64,000 nucleotides of DNA from Sipunculus nudus (GCA_026874595.1 CM049307.1:32904862-32968861), one strand, 5' to 3'; positions 11,805 to 24,799 are shown, counted from the first letter of the stretch. Notes: generated from the sequence alone by a model not told the origin. Program-made: numbers and translations.

Positions 11805-14093
11805 TTGCCGGAATCAAAGATTTCGGCAAGCATGTTGGGCAGTTGCGTATGTCTGTTTGTCTGTCGGTCTGTCTGTCTGGTAGTTTGTTGGTTTGTCTGC
11901 ACTCTCCTGGCCACAATTTTGCCACAATAACCTTGAAACTTTCAGAGATGATGGAGAATTAAATTTCTAGGTGCCCTATGGTTTTTGGTTAAAATAGGTT
12001 AAAGGTCAAGGTCAAGGCCATCGAAAAACCGCGAAACCGTATTTTCCTCATAACTTGGTCAAAATTGTCGTATCAACCTCATTCTTACCTCATTTTGTTC
12101 GTCTTTCCATTGCCCATATCCTGGTATGATCAACCTTTGTTGGCCTTGTGCCACCTTGTCAGTATGTCTGTCTGTTTCAGGGTTGTTGTCAATTTTGTCA
12201 ACGGCCTTGTTGTTCTTTCTGACATTTAGCACACTACAGGCCATAGTTTTGCAGCAATCACCTTGAAACTTTTAGAGATGATCGACAAGCAAAATTTTAG
12301 GCAGTCTTTTGCTTTTCATTAAAATAGGTCAAAGGTCAAGGTCAAGACCCTCAAAAAATCACGAAACCGTATTTTCCTCAAAACTTTGTCACAAATTGTC
12401 GTATCAACCTCATTCTTACCTCATTTTGTTCGTCTTTCCATTCCCCATATCAAAGTGTGTTCAACCTTTGTTGGCCATGTGTCACCTTGTCAGTATGTCT
12501 GTCTGTTCCTCTGTTGTTGTCAATTTTGTCAACGGCCTTGTTGTTCTGTCTGACATTTAGGACACAACAGGCCACAGTTTTGCCGCAATTACCTTGAACC
12601 TTTCAGAGATGATGGACAACCATAATTCTAGGTGCCCTATTGTTTTTGTCCAAATAGGTCAAAGGTCAAGGTCGAGGTGATCAAAAGTATACAAAACGGG
12701 TTTTTCTTCATATCTTTGTAACTATTAGTCGTATCTACCTGAACTATAGCTCATTTTAATCTTCATCCAATGGCCTTTCTTCTGGTGGGTACCTGACTCA
12801 AATTTGCCGTTTCCATGGTAACACATTTTCGGGGAAAAATTATCATATTTGAAAATCAATGGACTAATTTGTCAGTTTTAATGCTAGAGAGGTCTAGTTT
12901 TTTGCATTAGGTAGCATTCGTTTAGTACTACATGATTTTATTAAAAGTCTGGCAATATCTTGTAAGATATCTCATCAAACGAGATATTTCGAGATTTCAT
13001 TAATCTTGCCCTGGAGGCCACAGCTTTGCAGGAATTTTTTTAAACGGATATATTTCAAGTCTTACCCTAGTATCTCGAATTTGTTTTTTCATTTTTTGGA
13101 TAGGGCCGCTAGGGGGCCGTGGATGCGAACCTCTCCCAACATATCATGCTTTTGCAATATCTCCATAACTATAAACCTCAGTTACATAAACTGTAGCTTT
13201 TTCTTCCTTTGAGTCTTCTCCATAACCTCGAGTAGTCATCTGGACTCAATCTTGAGTCACGTTGTCAGTGTGTCTGTCTGTTTGTCAGTTGTCCTTAAAT
13301 TCGCCTGCTTGCTGGTTCTTACGTCTCACATATAGCATTCTCTAGGCCACAGTTTTGACGGAATCCTTTTGAAACTATTACATCTTATGTCTTACACTAA
13401 TATCTCGAAAATGATTTTCATTTTCCAGATATGGCCGCTAGTGGGCGCTGCACACGACCCTCACACACATACCATTGTATTGGCCATGTCTCTACACCCA
13501 AAGCCTCAGTTAAAAAACTATAGCTTATTTTCTTCCTTTGAGTTTTCTCCATAACCTGATTAAGGCATCTGGTTTCAATCTTCTGTCACTTTGTCAGTGT
13601 GTCCATCTGTTTGTCCGTTATCCTCAAAGTCGCCTGCTTGCTGGTTCTTACGACTTACATATAGCATTCTACAGGCCACAGCTTTGACGGAATCCTTTTG
13701 AAACTGGGACATCTCAAGTCATACAATAATAATACGAAACGCGTTTGTCGTCTTTGGAATATGTCCGCTAGAGGGCGCTACAGTCGAACCTCCCAAGTAT
13801 ATCAATAATTCGCCATACCTCCAAAACTATGATTCTAAATTACATAAATTATAACTCATTTCTTCCTTTGAATCTAGGTTAAGTCATCTGGTGTCATTCT
13901 TGTCTCACAATGTCAGTATGTCTATTTGTTCGTCTTTTGTTGTCAGCATTGTCTGCCTGCTTGTTCTTTTGTCTCATATGTCATTCTATGGGCCACATAT
14001 TCTCAGCAATGGCCCTGAGAGTCATTCCATTGATAGAAAACCGACAATATGTTCGATTTCCGGCAAGCGTTCGACCTATGGTCGTCTAGTTTT
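11805..14093. mobile_element. Repeat element with 330-bp tandem units
   Basis: The left edge carries the inverted GCTTGCCGG hairpin and a (TGTC)n run. Units repeat: GTCAATTTTGTCAACGGCCT at 12188 and again at 12519 (331 bp), and GCCTGCTTGCTGGTTCTTA at 13303 and 13632 (329 bp). Units share CTTTCAGAGATGATGGA-like and AAAGGTCAAGGTCAAGG text. CTCF-like cores lie in three units. The middle (12780-13010) resembles F1 in inverted orientation, and the right end mirrors 4874-4908. No coding content. Confidence 0.6.
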
Positions 14094-14117
14094 AATTTTT
14101 GGTGGTGTTAACCGCCT

Positions 14118-15405
14118 CCATTTTTAGCTCGGCTGACTGTAAGTCATCTGAGCCATAGCGATCACTCTTTGTCCGTCGTCCGTCCGGCCGTCCGGCCATC
14201 CGTCCGTCCGTCCGTTAACAAGGCACGAATCGTAACCGCTGGACCTGGAATCTTCTTACTTTACATCGAAAGAGGTCAATGAAAAATCTCCTTGGAAACC
14301 TGGAATTAGGTCTCTGGTACCCATATTCTTCTAGCTATGTGGCTCTGAATTACCCACCAGAATAATGACAAATTTGATACAAAAGCTCAAGTATCTGAAC
14401 AACTTATGCATTGATCACCATGAATATTTGCATGGATATTGATCATGGGGTTACATCAGTTTCTGCAGACTGATGGTGCCACCTGTATTATTTCGATTTT
14501 TTACGATTTTTTTCCTCTATTTTTGAGACCTAAAAAATGCCATCATTTGTTAATAGGGCACAAATCGTCACCGCTGGACTTAGAATCTTCTGTCTCGACA
14601 TGAGGGAGGCCCATGAAAAGTCTCCTTGGAAACCTGGAATTAGATCTCTGGTACCCATATTCTTCAAGCAATGGGGCTTCGATGTACCCCCCAGAATAAT
14701 GAAAAATTTGATACAAAAGCTCAAGTATCTGAACAACTAATGCAATGATCACCATGATTCTTTGCATGGATATTCATAGGGAGTTTTTCATCTGTTTCCA
14801 CCGGTGGTGCCATCTGTATTTTTTCGATTTTTTACTATTTCTTTATCTATTTTTGTGACCTCAAAAGATGCGGTCATCTGTTAACAGGGCTCAAATTGTG
14901 ACAACTAGACCTAGAATCTTCTCACTTTACATCCAGACAAGTACATGAAAAGTCTTCACGGAAACCTGTATTTAGGTCTCTGTTACCCATATTCTTTGAG
15001 CTATTGGGCTTATAAGCACCCCCCATCATAATTAAAAATTTTGTTACCAAAGCAGGGCACAAATCATAAACATTGGAACTGGAATCTTCTAACCTCAAAT
15101 CCAGGAAGATCTATGAAAATCTCGTTGGAAACCTTAAATTGGGTCACAGTGAACTATATTCTCAGAGTTTTGGGGTATGTTTGAGCAACCTAGAAATAAT
15201 GCAAAATACACACAAATTGCCAGATTCCTCATGAAAGGCCGGTTGGTTTGTCATCAGATTTGTTGTGCTTATGGGTCTTGATGAACTTAAGCTAATATGC
15301 ATAAACAATGATGCCACCTACATTATCTTAATTAGTTGTCTGTGCAAGGACATATTGTCAACATGTCAGTCGGTTGAGCGTCATGACCTACGGGTCATAT
15401 GTTAA
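14118..15405. mobile_element. Tandem-core repeat element, family F2 copy B
   Basis: It has the same start (GACTGTAAGTCATCTGAGC) and end (GCGTCATGACCTACGGGTCA) as copy A and the same orientation, with a (TCCG)n run at 14169-14215 and roughly four units containing CTGGACCT.GAATCTT. It is shorter than copy A because it lacks the 7368-8640 insertion and has fewer units. Confidence 0.65.
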
Positions 15406-15429
15406 TGCTATGTACTATGTACATCAGCA

Positions 15430-15710
15430 AAGTTCCATACCGGTATTCGAACTACGTGACAGGGGCTTATATATCCTGGTATCTACCTGGCGGGACCTGG
15501 GTGTGTGTCATTCCCTTTTCTTGGTTATAATACCGAGAAACCCCGAAAGGCGCAATCTTTTGTGATTAAAGCACGACTGTTGGGCACAATTTCCCCATTA
15601 AGCCTGTTAAGCGCTCACCTTGGGTCGGGGCCGAATGTGAAAAATCTCAACGTGAAAAAATCATCGCCCGACTTGAGTTCTGTGCTCAACCCCTGAGCCA
15701 CAGAAGCTGT
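15430..15710 (-). mobile_element. Possible tRNA-derived SINE (weak)
   Basis: Read on the minus strand from about 15706, TGGCTCAGGGGTTGAGC fits an RNA polymerase III A box. A B-box-like GTTCGAATACC appears only about 250 bp further on, which is too far for a normal tRNA head. It is reported as a weak candidate only. Confidence 0.25.
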
Positions 15711-16326
15711 TTTTTTTTAAGAATATGGTTTTGTTGTCTGATGATACTACATCAAGCTTGGGTCAAGTACTTATTCATGTACTTGGTACCTGTACTCCAA
15801 TTCAAAATATGTATTATAGTTGCTATTAACAAAGTCAAACATGTACATGAAATGTATTAAGTACATTAAGATAATGTATTAACAACAAAGGATTATACCT
15901 GCTGCATATTCCATTACACAGGTTAGGCCTGTGGGCAATGTTTGTTTGCGTTAAGGCTATTAATCATTTGTATAGTTCAGTGATTCCAGGAGTGAAGATT
16001 GCCCAGGAATGACCTCAATTTATTAAATATTTTACTTTGTTTTCCGTAAAAAGAGAGGAGGTCCTGATCAAACACATTACACCACGAATCAATTGTTTAA
16101 CCTATTCACTTGAGTCGGTATGCGTGTACCGACCTATCCACGTAGAATAGGATGTATTCACCTTGTAAACTATAATTGATTCCTTTCCTTTAAAAGAGAC
16201 GATAAGTTACGCTCATTTCACGACAACGCTAAATATTATAACAAACACTCCGACGAACTGGCTCTTAAAATGATTTCGTTGCTGGCATGGAATTGTAGAT
16301 CATCTCTACATTTTGAAAAATTGAAA
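15711..16326. other. Non-coding sequence upstream of the P450 pseudogene
   Basis: AT-rich sequence with no repeat family that I recognise. It would hold the promoter and 5' UTR of the former P450 gene, but no TATA box or other element stands out convincingly. Confidence 0.35.
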
Positions 16327-16654
16327 ATGGTACAATTTTTGTATTCTTTGTTGTCCCGGGTGCTACTTTGTGGCTGTACAGCTACGTTCAGACCAGACGA
16401 CACTGAAGTGGGAAGACACGGCCCCCTGGACTCCGCGAGTTGCCTGTCCTTTGTTACCTCAAATGTTGACCCTCGGGCTCAGCTCACCAAGTATGCAGAA
16501 CAGTATGGTGATGTCTTTCTGCTTTCTTTTGGGAAAGGAAGACATAGTTGTCCTGAACTCGGCTAACGTCATCAGGGAAGACTTCATCGGGAAGGGAGAA
16601 TCTTTTGCGGACAGATCGAACTTGTTTTTTATCCTGTCATCATGAAGGGTAAAG
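16327..16654 (+). pseudogene. Cytochrome P450 pseudogene, exon 1 (CYP2-like N terminus)
   Basis: Pieces of a P450 N terminus lie in order but in changing frames: a Pro-rich hinge PPGLRELPVLCYL (about 16421-16460), then NVDPRAQLTKYAEQYGDVFL (to about 16536), then EDIVVLNSANVIREDFIGKG followed by ESFADRS (about 16537-16633), then IMKGKG just before a good donor GTATGT at 16655. At least three frameshifts break it. Family knowledge: the hinge and the KYAEQYGDVF and VVLN...VIRE blocks are typical of CYP2-clan microsomal monooxygenases. The splice phase (AAAG|GT) fits the second fragment at 19117 exactly, so both parts belong to one former gene. Whether some breaks are assembly errors cannot be told from this sequence. 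Confidence 0.8.
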
Positions 16655-19116
16655 GTATGTATCTTAAGAATGAGCTAATCAGGCATATGATAGGCGAAAT
16701 TTGGTTGTGGACAGGGGAACATTCCATAATAATACCCCCCCCCCCCCTTGCAAATTAAAATCTAATTTTGCCCTAAAAATAAGCTTTGGTTTAAATACAA
16801 AAAAGTTAAGCATAGTTAAGATGGACGAACGTATTTAAATGAGTCGTGACAGACGACTGCATCATTCAAAGGGAGACTTTTGTACTGTTAACCTCAAATC
16901 ACTGGTACAATATTAGCCAGCTTATAAAGAGTTTCTGAAGCTCCAGATGTAATGCATGGTTTAGTATTTAGTAAAACATTAGCAGAGATAAACCTGGCGT
17001 TAGAATATAAGGGTTATATGCACATCTTCTTCTAGCACTTAATGTAGCGCAAGTAATTTGGGTTAATTCGAATTACGTTTTTCCTATTCTTATATGTTTA
17101 GGAACTGCTCGGCTACTTGTTAGCTGTATTGTAGACAGTTCTTAAGGATTCGTTGTACATCTGGGTATTTATTTAGTGATACGTACTGGTTCATTGCCCC
17201 GACGTATACCCAAATGTTTACGTAAAGCTACGAACTACCATGAACTAAGAAGTGCTTCAATAGAGTTGCATATGACCTGAAATCGGGGGCAGTGCTCGAC
17301 CTAGCTACGCTTCGTCAGTGTTCGATACATATATAAACTGGTACTAGTTTCGAAGGAATATGAAATGAGCAAAGAAGCCCCAAAATTTCCTGGCACATGC
17401 CTGGCACATCGGGGGCCTAATACTTGGAAGTGGGTATATATATAGAAACATATAGGAACAGGCCTCTCACGGTGCAAGTTTTATTTACGATTTTTCTCAC
17501 CGCGACACGCTACCATTTAATCTAAAAAAATAATATTCCATGCGAATCTCTGTGATCATCATGTATATATTTGCAGTAGGTTAATATCTAAACTTTTTTG
17601 CGACTACTCCGCATACCCTGTGATTTAAAACATTCATTGGCGATTTCCTAACATAATGACACGATGCGTATACAAATTGTGATCTTTCTCCCATTTGCTG
17701 CAATAAATTCTTGTCGTGGATCCTCTTACATCTATGGCCTGCTTAAGACCCGTTTGCTTGTTTACAAATGACTTGTCCTTATTTACAGTTGGTACTAAGC
17801 CTGCGAATGTTTTCGGTTTTCTGTATTATGATTTTATATTACTGTCTAAAAAAGTGCATATGATATGGAACTAGGCGTCCATGCATAACTGTTTAATATT
17901 AACAAATGCTCTTTGCAATGATTATTTGTAGCAGTTTTGTACGATTGTTGTCGCAGAATTCATTAATAAATTGCACCATGTGAGGCCCACTTCAAGCTTC
18001 CATCACATACGTCACTCATGATATGTATGATATGCATCTTTATAAATTATTAGCTGGGCATACGAAAAAAAATTAATTTCACTCAGAAAACAGCTTAAAA
18101 TTTTATACTTTCTTTAAATTGCAATTCTATGGATAATTGCCATAAAGGATAAAGGACTTAACGCTCTGCCAGTGTAAGCGACAATGATTTGTAATGATTG
18201 TTTAATTATGTCGCAGCAAATCTAAGTGCATGGCAGCATAGAAAATCGTGGAACAACTCGCAGCGTGTGAAAGACATAACACATTAGGCTGAGCGTCAAA
18301 ATTATTATGGGTCTCGAAAAAATAATACATAATTGCTGGCGGGCCACCAGGCGCATTTAGTCGCTTGCTCGTACTGAATATTTGTAGAATTCATATTGTT
18401 AGCTTTGGATCATCATGACCATTTTTTGGTCATGGTGACACATTATCAAAATCATCTTCAATGTCATTCCTTGTCAATTATTAAGTTAAGTTTGCCTAAC
18501 AGTTGGTCCGGATAATAGGTGATTGCTCCTACGGTCAAATAATTATTAATCTGCTAACATGCTATATATATTCACTCTTCAAAATTATATTATTCCTATC
18601 GATCATCTGGTAGCTAATTTACAGGTGCCAGGTACTGCGATCATTGTGTAACATTCACATTACCCATTGCAAATAACAGCTCGGAACCTCTTTGGTTGTA
18701 TTCCAAGGATCTGTCTGGCATCCAGATGCGTACACTTGCTGCAAGTCTCAAATGCACTCTTTCCAATGGCCGACTCTAGCATCCTAACTTTCTGGACCTC
18801 AAACAGGCACATGGACTTCAGTGCGGACAGGTTCGCAATAATTTATTTGTCCTTTAATAATAAAAATTCGCCTGATTCACAATTTCTTACTATCAATGCA
18901 GATATACTAAAAATTTAATTAAAAAAATGGATTTAACCAATATCCATTTGTCCTAAATACCAATTTATCAAAACAATTTATGATATAATAGCACGTCATT
19001 GTAGCCAGCGAATACATGCAGGTAACTATTAAAATATAAGAAATGAAGTCTGTATGAACTTTATCCAGTATCGTTCATAGTTTTGTGGTATATATTGAAA
19101 TTTGTACAATGTTCAG
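16655..19116 (+). other. Intron of the P450 pseudogene
   Basis: The 2.46 kb lies between a GTATGT donor and a TTCAG acceptor with matching phase. It is AT-rich, and I see no further P450 exon, repeat family or RNA gene in it. The ORF at 18667-18918 resembles nothing I know. Confidence 0.55.
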
Positions 19117-19534
19117 GTATTATTTTGGCCAACGGTACAAGATTGAGAGAACAGCGACGGTACACCGCATACTGTAAGAAGTCTCTTTCTACCTCCTAGA
19201 GCTAGAGAAACAAAACGGACACCCACAAGATAGTAAACATTTTACAGGCGCAGCCTTTTCAAGGCCTTTTGACTACGATGATTCGGTTTTCATTAGTATG
19301 CTGAAGGTGTTGTCCGAATCCTCTTAAATTATCGGAAATCGAGCCATCTTCAATTTTTTCCCCTTCCTCCGCTATTTTCCGGGAGTCCCATTGACAAATT
19401 TTAAGGTGAACAGCAAAAGGAGCACAAGATGATCCAGGAACAAAACCCCACCAGTAGCTACATTGATACCTATCTTTTAAAATTTAAAAGTATTAGCGAT
19501 GAAGAAGATACAACCGAGCACAAATTCTTCTCCG
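19117..19534 (+). pseudogene. Cytochrome P450 pseudogene, exon 2 remnant
   Basis: After acceptor TTCAG the frame reads GIILANGTRLREQRRYTAYC, the P450 helix-C WREQRR region with Trp changed to Leu. It then breaks into a second frame with LLELEKQNGHPQDSKHFTGA, FDYDDSVFISMLKVLSES, a stop, AIFNFFPFLRYFPGVPLTNF and further linker up to a donor GTTAGT at 19535. Compared with CYP2 proteins, stretches between helices C and F are missing, and there are frameshifts and stop codons. No I-helix (AGTETT-like) or heme-binding Cys exon was found downstream, so the gene is both decayed and 3'-truncated in this window. Confidence 0.78.
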
Positions 19535-20570
19535 GTTAGTGGGTTCTAAAGGATATTTTGGCAAAGTTATAATCTTGACTCTAACGAGTTCATATCATGT
19601 TAATGTCATATGGAAATAGCAAAATTTAAACTATGGTCATAACGCAAACCATATCTGAATACGGATTCTGAACGATTCTTGCAACAAAGTGAAAATGTTA
19701 TACAACTTACAGACTTTGTTAATTATATCCAGTGTTTAACACGCAGAAGTTTTCCTAATTTGGAATTATAAGTTTGTATTGTCATGGGTCATTTTGTGAA
19801 GTACCTGAATAACTTTTATTTCTCGTCGGACTTATAATAGTCACTAGACAAGAGATAACATGAAAACCGTTTTAAAACACTGTTCTTCTCCCATAAACAG
19901 ATAGATATATGGCTAACCAAGCCAACATTTAGACAAATAAAAAGTAAGCGTATTGACGGGAAATCATGTTTTATCAGGAGGGTGCATGTTTCGCTGTTCA
20001 TGCATATGGGAATACCTAAATTACCTAACATCAAAATTACCTGTTTGTTTTTGTTCATGCTTGACATAAAGATTCCTCCATATATTTCCCATGTACCTGA
20101 CAGAAATTAGGTCAGTATTACGTATTTGTAGATGTTATGTACAGGAACTCAAGGTACCTTATCAAAATAGCAGTAAATATAATTTCTCGCTTAACATAAT
20201 AATTGTTTAAGCTGTAAACTTTTTTTGAAGGATACAACTTTATTTAATCAAGATTTAATTGCTTGCAAAAAATAAGAATTTTGTATTTTTTTTTAAAGTT
20301 TTTAACATAAATATAAAATCTTTATGATTTTAGTGGTTTTATTTTGAAAAATAATTTTCTTTTAAATTCAGTTTGAACATTTTATGATTTAGAAAATAAT
20401 AACATGTATTAAATGTGTATGCATAGGAAAAAATAAAATGTATTAAATGTGTATGCATAGGTTGACATTATATTAGCCAAACAAAGGATAAAAAATGATG
20501 CTATACATATAAATCTGAAATAACTTATATTTTTCAGATTTTTTATATCACACATTTGTAACTTTTCAAA
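19535..20570. other. AT-rich non-coding stretch
   Basis: Downstream of the P450 remnant. A short direct repeat (AAAATGTATTAAATGTGTAT, near 20400 and 20437) is the only structure seen. No further P450 exon was found. Confidence 0.35.
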
Positions 20571-20574
20571 ATTA

Positions 20575-21730
20575 AAACAAGGCCTACCGACCTAATGCGA
20601 ACCCGTCCAATAGGATATAAATCAGGTATAATGCTTCCATGTTAAAGTGCTTGGCAGTTTCTTTTCAAGTACAATGCAAGTAATAAAAATTTAAAGAAAC
20701 AAGTATGTATACATATGCCCATTTGCAGGTTGATATATCAAATCCCTAGTGATAAATAAGCAGGGACATACACTCTGCAAAAATTATTGTAGGTAGCACC
20801 ACCAGTCTTGTATACAACGAAGCCATCCGATATGTATAGATATGCACAATTTCAGGCTGATACAAGTATATCAAATCCCTCCTGAGAAATAGGCAGGGAC
20901 ATACACTGTGCAAAAGTCACTGAGGGTGGCGACACCAGTATACGAGAATGCCATAAAAAATGAATGGACAGGCCAGAATTTCAGCCCGATACGTCAAACT
21001 TGAGTCGGGTGCACTGGGCTGACCAAGCTAAGTTTAGGCAGGCAGTTGCCCCCATGTCAGGCAAAGCAAATTGGCAGGTGCAGCTACTGTATTAATGAAC
21101 TCTTGACCTGTTGCAAAATGCTATGAATAGATCCAAACTGAGACTTGGTCTGTTGCCAAGTCTGAAATAGTTGGCAGTCTGCAGATTTACTGACAATCTT
21201 GCCAAGTCTATTCTTATACAATTGAAAAATTAAACCATCCAGCTTGACAGTTTCATCATACAACTTTTTAAAGCTTAAAGAGGCAAAAATTACGGGGTTT
21301 TTGTCCGTAAAAAAACAGGTCGATGTAGGTGGCGCCACAAAAACCTCAATTTCAAATATGAGTCATGCGACCAACAATAGCATAAAATATGTTGATGATA
21401 TGACTGTTGTTTTAGTATGGTTACTATAAAATCTAAGTCAATGCAGATAGGCCAAATGGCAAATTTCAAATTCCTCTAACTCGGCCAAACTCTGGGATCA
21501 TTTCTGTGTAATAATATTACACAATTTGGCTGAATGATTTTGGAGAAGAAGATTCTCAAAGGTTTACAAATGTTTTTCCTATAAAATCTAAGTCAATGCA
21601 GATAGGCAAAAAATAAGCTCGATCTGATAGAGGTTGACATGCGAATGTTTCTTTCATGAAATCTGGCGCTGCTAGCTCTGACGGTTTTTGAGATAGCATG
21701 GGTTAACGTAAGCACGACGGACATATATAA
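20575..21730. mobile_element. Repeat family F3, copy 1
   Basis: It starts ACAAGGCCTACCGACCTAAT and ends GGTTAACGTAAGCACGACGG. Internal text such as GGCAGGGACATACACT, CCAGTCTTGTATAC and AGGTGGCGCCAC is shared with copy 2 at 25588. The ends are estimated from the limits of that similarity. No protein is encoded. Confidence 0.55.
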
Positions 21731-21739
21731 AATAGAAGT

Positions 21740-22560
21740 TATGCTGTTTTTATTCATGCTACAGCTACACATGAAAGGTTGAGCTGTTACTCTTATTTCA
21801 ATATTATTAAGCTAATTTAGAACAAGCCTTGTAGGTTTTTATATACAAGTTATCTGATTAACTTATTAATTTTGCAAAGAAATAGTCATTCATTATAAGT
21901 AAAATATGACTAATATAATATTGCAGGCACTAGTTGCCTGCCTGTTACATGGGAGGCATAAAAATATTTGCAGATTACGCTTATGCCCGTATTCTTATGC
22001 TTCTGGTTCACAAAATAATTGCACTAAATAAAGGAAACTTCTTTAAGAAATAAAAGCCAGGCATTTTTAAAGCTGTTGCTATGTTTACATTTGAATAGAT
22101 CGCTTATTTAGCAGAATTTCAGTTCACAGCATAAGCCCTTAAGTATATACCGATGCTAAAAACCCAGAATTAACTTTAAATAAGCAATTTATTAACCAGA
22201 AATTGTCTCCTAGTTGCTAATAAAAGAGCCGAAAGCACTGCTCGCCAAATGTAGTTGCTAATTAATTCTGGGAGGAAATTGGGCTTGGGCAACAGGCACT
22301 CGCAAAATTTAAAGAGATCAAACAACACTCTTTTACTTGAATAAAATTTAGAGTGTAAACCTTCAAATTATTAGGACTGCAAATATTATTTAAACTAGAA
22401 ATGAAAGTGAAAGATACTAACCAGGCTAGGCAGAAATGACTGCTCTTTAAATTACAGGGGAAAAACAAGTATTATAGGCTAGTCAGTTCTAAGCGTTCCA
22501 TAGACTTTGCTTTACCATTATGGTCTCAATTATTAGAATATCGTTGGCTTTTCCCCGACA
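21740..22560. other. AT-rich non-coding stretch
   Basis: No gene, tandem unit or recognised repeat was seen between repeat copy 1 and the LINE remnant. Confidence 0.35.
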
Positions 22561-23340
22561 CCATATAAAAAAACTTATAGTGATTGGCCTTGGAATAAGA
22601 TTTTCGCCTGCTGTACTACATCAGTGGATTTCGAAAGTGACTCTTCAATCGTAGTCTGAAATCCAGAGTCTTGAACAATCGGGTGCTTGAGGCTTGTCAT
22701 GATGGCCACAGTTGGTGTTTCCCTGCAGCGTCTTTTCCTTGAGATGTTCAGTGTTTGCCGAAAGATCTTTTCAAAGCTGGCAGGTGTTTCCTGGGTATAA
22801 GTGCTCCGGTATAATTCCAGCTCTTTGGGTGCGATCTTGCATCAATGGAAGTTGAAACAACCATTGTGGTGGTCCTTGAATCGACCGCGTGAACTTTTGC
22901 GGCTCGAAGGTTCTTCATACAGCACAGTATGGTTATGCTGTAGCCTTCATGCGAAGGACATGCCCCAGCCATCTTTACTGGACCTTGATGAGTAAGTATT
23001 AGATGCTGACGGAGCAGGCACGGTTGAGGACTTCATTATTGGAGATATGAACTTGCCATTGGTTTCCTAACATTGAGCAAAGATTTTGCATGTACCAGTT
23101 TATGTTAAGTCTTGATTACATATCTTTAAAGAAGAAAGGTGGAGTGAGATGTTCCTGCAATTTCCGTATTGCTTTCCTTATTTATGCTCAGGGGCACAAT
23201 CAGGGCATCAGTCAGTGGATGTTGTATGGCATCTGTACTTATTCGAAACATTTGAAAAGCCTCAAAAGCTGCCTGAAAGGAATAGCTTCCATTCATGGAG
23301 CTATGCTTGAGACTGTCTAGAAGATAACTTTCTTTTAAGC
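22560..23340 (-). pseudogene. Heavily decayed LINE remnant (RT C-terminal region)
   Basis: On the minus strand at about 22940-23070 one frame reads NNEVLNRACSVSI, stop, YLLIKVQ, stop, RWLGHVLRMKATA. This matches the pattern 'N.EVL.RA...SI..LL...Q.RW.GHV.RM' found near the end of many invertebrate LINE reverse transcriptases. Flanking sequence keeps a vague resemblance but is full of stops. The outer limits are estimates. Confidence 0.45.
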
Positions 23341-24790
23341 GATGAAAGGTGTCAAGTCAAGCTCATCCGAACAGGCTGCAGGAGATCTGACTACGAGGGC
23401 AGGATTTACCAATGGGGGTATGTTGAGTAGGTTGCGTGTTCTTTCAAACGTGTTCTAAGTTCCACCTAGTGGTTGGTCATTTTTTCATCGTCCTACTTAG
23501 GGAAACAACTCTCCAGGGACTTATACACTTTCGAGGACCCAAAGAACTTCTTAGAATTTTGAGTGACAGCATAGCTTATAACTTCTTCAGACTTCCTCCA
23601 TCGCTGCGTTTCTCCAAGTTCCGATCATGCTTCTTCCAGGTGGTTCTTGAATCTCTCCCTAGTGGTGGGTGTTTTCAATTTTTGTTCATAGCGTCCGAAG
23701 CTGCTGCTTTGGATTGTTTTCATCAATTCAGTCTTTAGGCCCAAACACAAACTCGGCCATAGTAAGGATAGAATTCTTGCATATCACCTTATCATTAATG
23801 TCTCCGGAAACTCGTGTATTAAAGAACTGAATTGAAATGCGTTCTAAAGAATGACAGGAAGCAATCCCTGACAGACTGGCAGTAGAATGTTGAGGTTCAT
23901 TGTAGGATTGACCAATTGCATGCTTTTTCTACCTTCATTACACCTCATAAAACGAGTGTACCAGATACCTCCGATGTCATGTTATGGTGATATGAAAATT
24001 GTTTTTCTCTGATACCATATAATAAAGAGAAAAATCAAAATAACAGAATCTATAAAGGAGAAACAATGTAACCCTTAGAGCAAAGTGAAGGATACTAAGT
24101 ATAAATAGCAAGCATATATGAAACAAAAAAATATTAAGCTTTTTTCTTAAACGTTGTTAAATTTCCATCGTTTAATATATATTTAATGCTACATATCTTG
24201 AACTGTTACTGATATAGATGACATTCGAATATTACCACTAGAAAGCATTACAAACCTTTATAGTTTACCATGTTACACATGGATCTGCTTCGTTCTCATT
24301 TGGGTGTGCCTTGGAGAAAGTCTTACTAGAATGACACTATTTTTGTTCATCACAAGCACATTTGCAGTTCTCTTTTAAATAAACCGAAGGACATTACGGG
24401 ATGGAGTACTTGGAATTACTCATTCTCCTTAACCATACACAGTTTGTATCACCATCAGATAATGTCATCCAATAGATGTTGTAATACTACAGAGTTATTG
24501 CAATGTGCTAATTGCCAAATATTTGTGCTTAGTATCATCTACAATTTAACATGGGAGAGCGACAACCCCCATCCCCCGAATCACATCTCCAATCTCCAGT
24601 GTCTCAGTTGTTAACATGTTTTTAACATCAATTTATATAAATGTTTTGATCGTGCTTTTGGAACATATTCTTCCAAAACTACTTTTCGCGTCTAATAATC
24701 TAATCTAAACCTTCATGTGCGCGCGTTTTCTGTACACACAAGCATGCGTAAGAAAATTCCTGTTACGAATTAACGGCTGAAATAATCCAA
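23341..24790. other. Non-coding stretch, possibly older LINE debris at its left end
   Basis: Sequence to about 23900 has a codon-like texture but no recognisable protein and could be upstream parts of the decayed minus-strand LINE. The rest is AT-rich with nothing identified. Confidence 0.3.
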
Positions 24791-24799
24791 CTATGGAGC

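Noticed and set aside
11576-11962. 128-residue ORF
   Set aside because: It crosses from unassigned sequence into a hairpin and a (TGTC)n run, giving a VCLSVCLSG-type low-complexity tail that is typical of a chance ORF.
18667-18918. 83-residue ORF within the P450 intron
   Set aside because: It matches no P450 segment or other family, and its frame does not fit the flanking exon phases.
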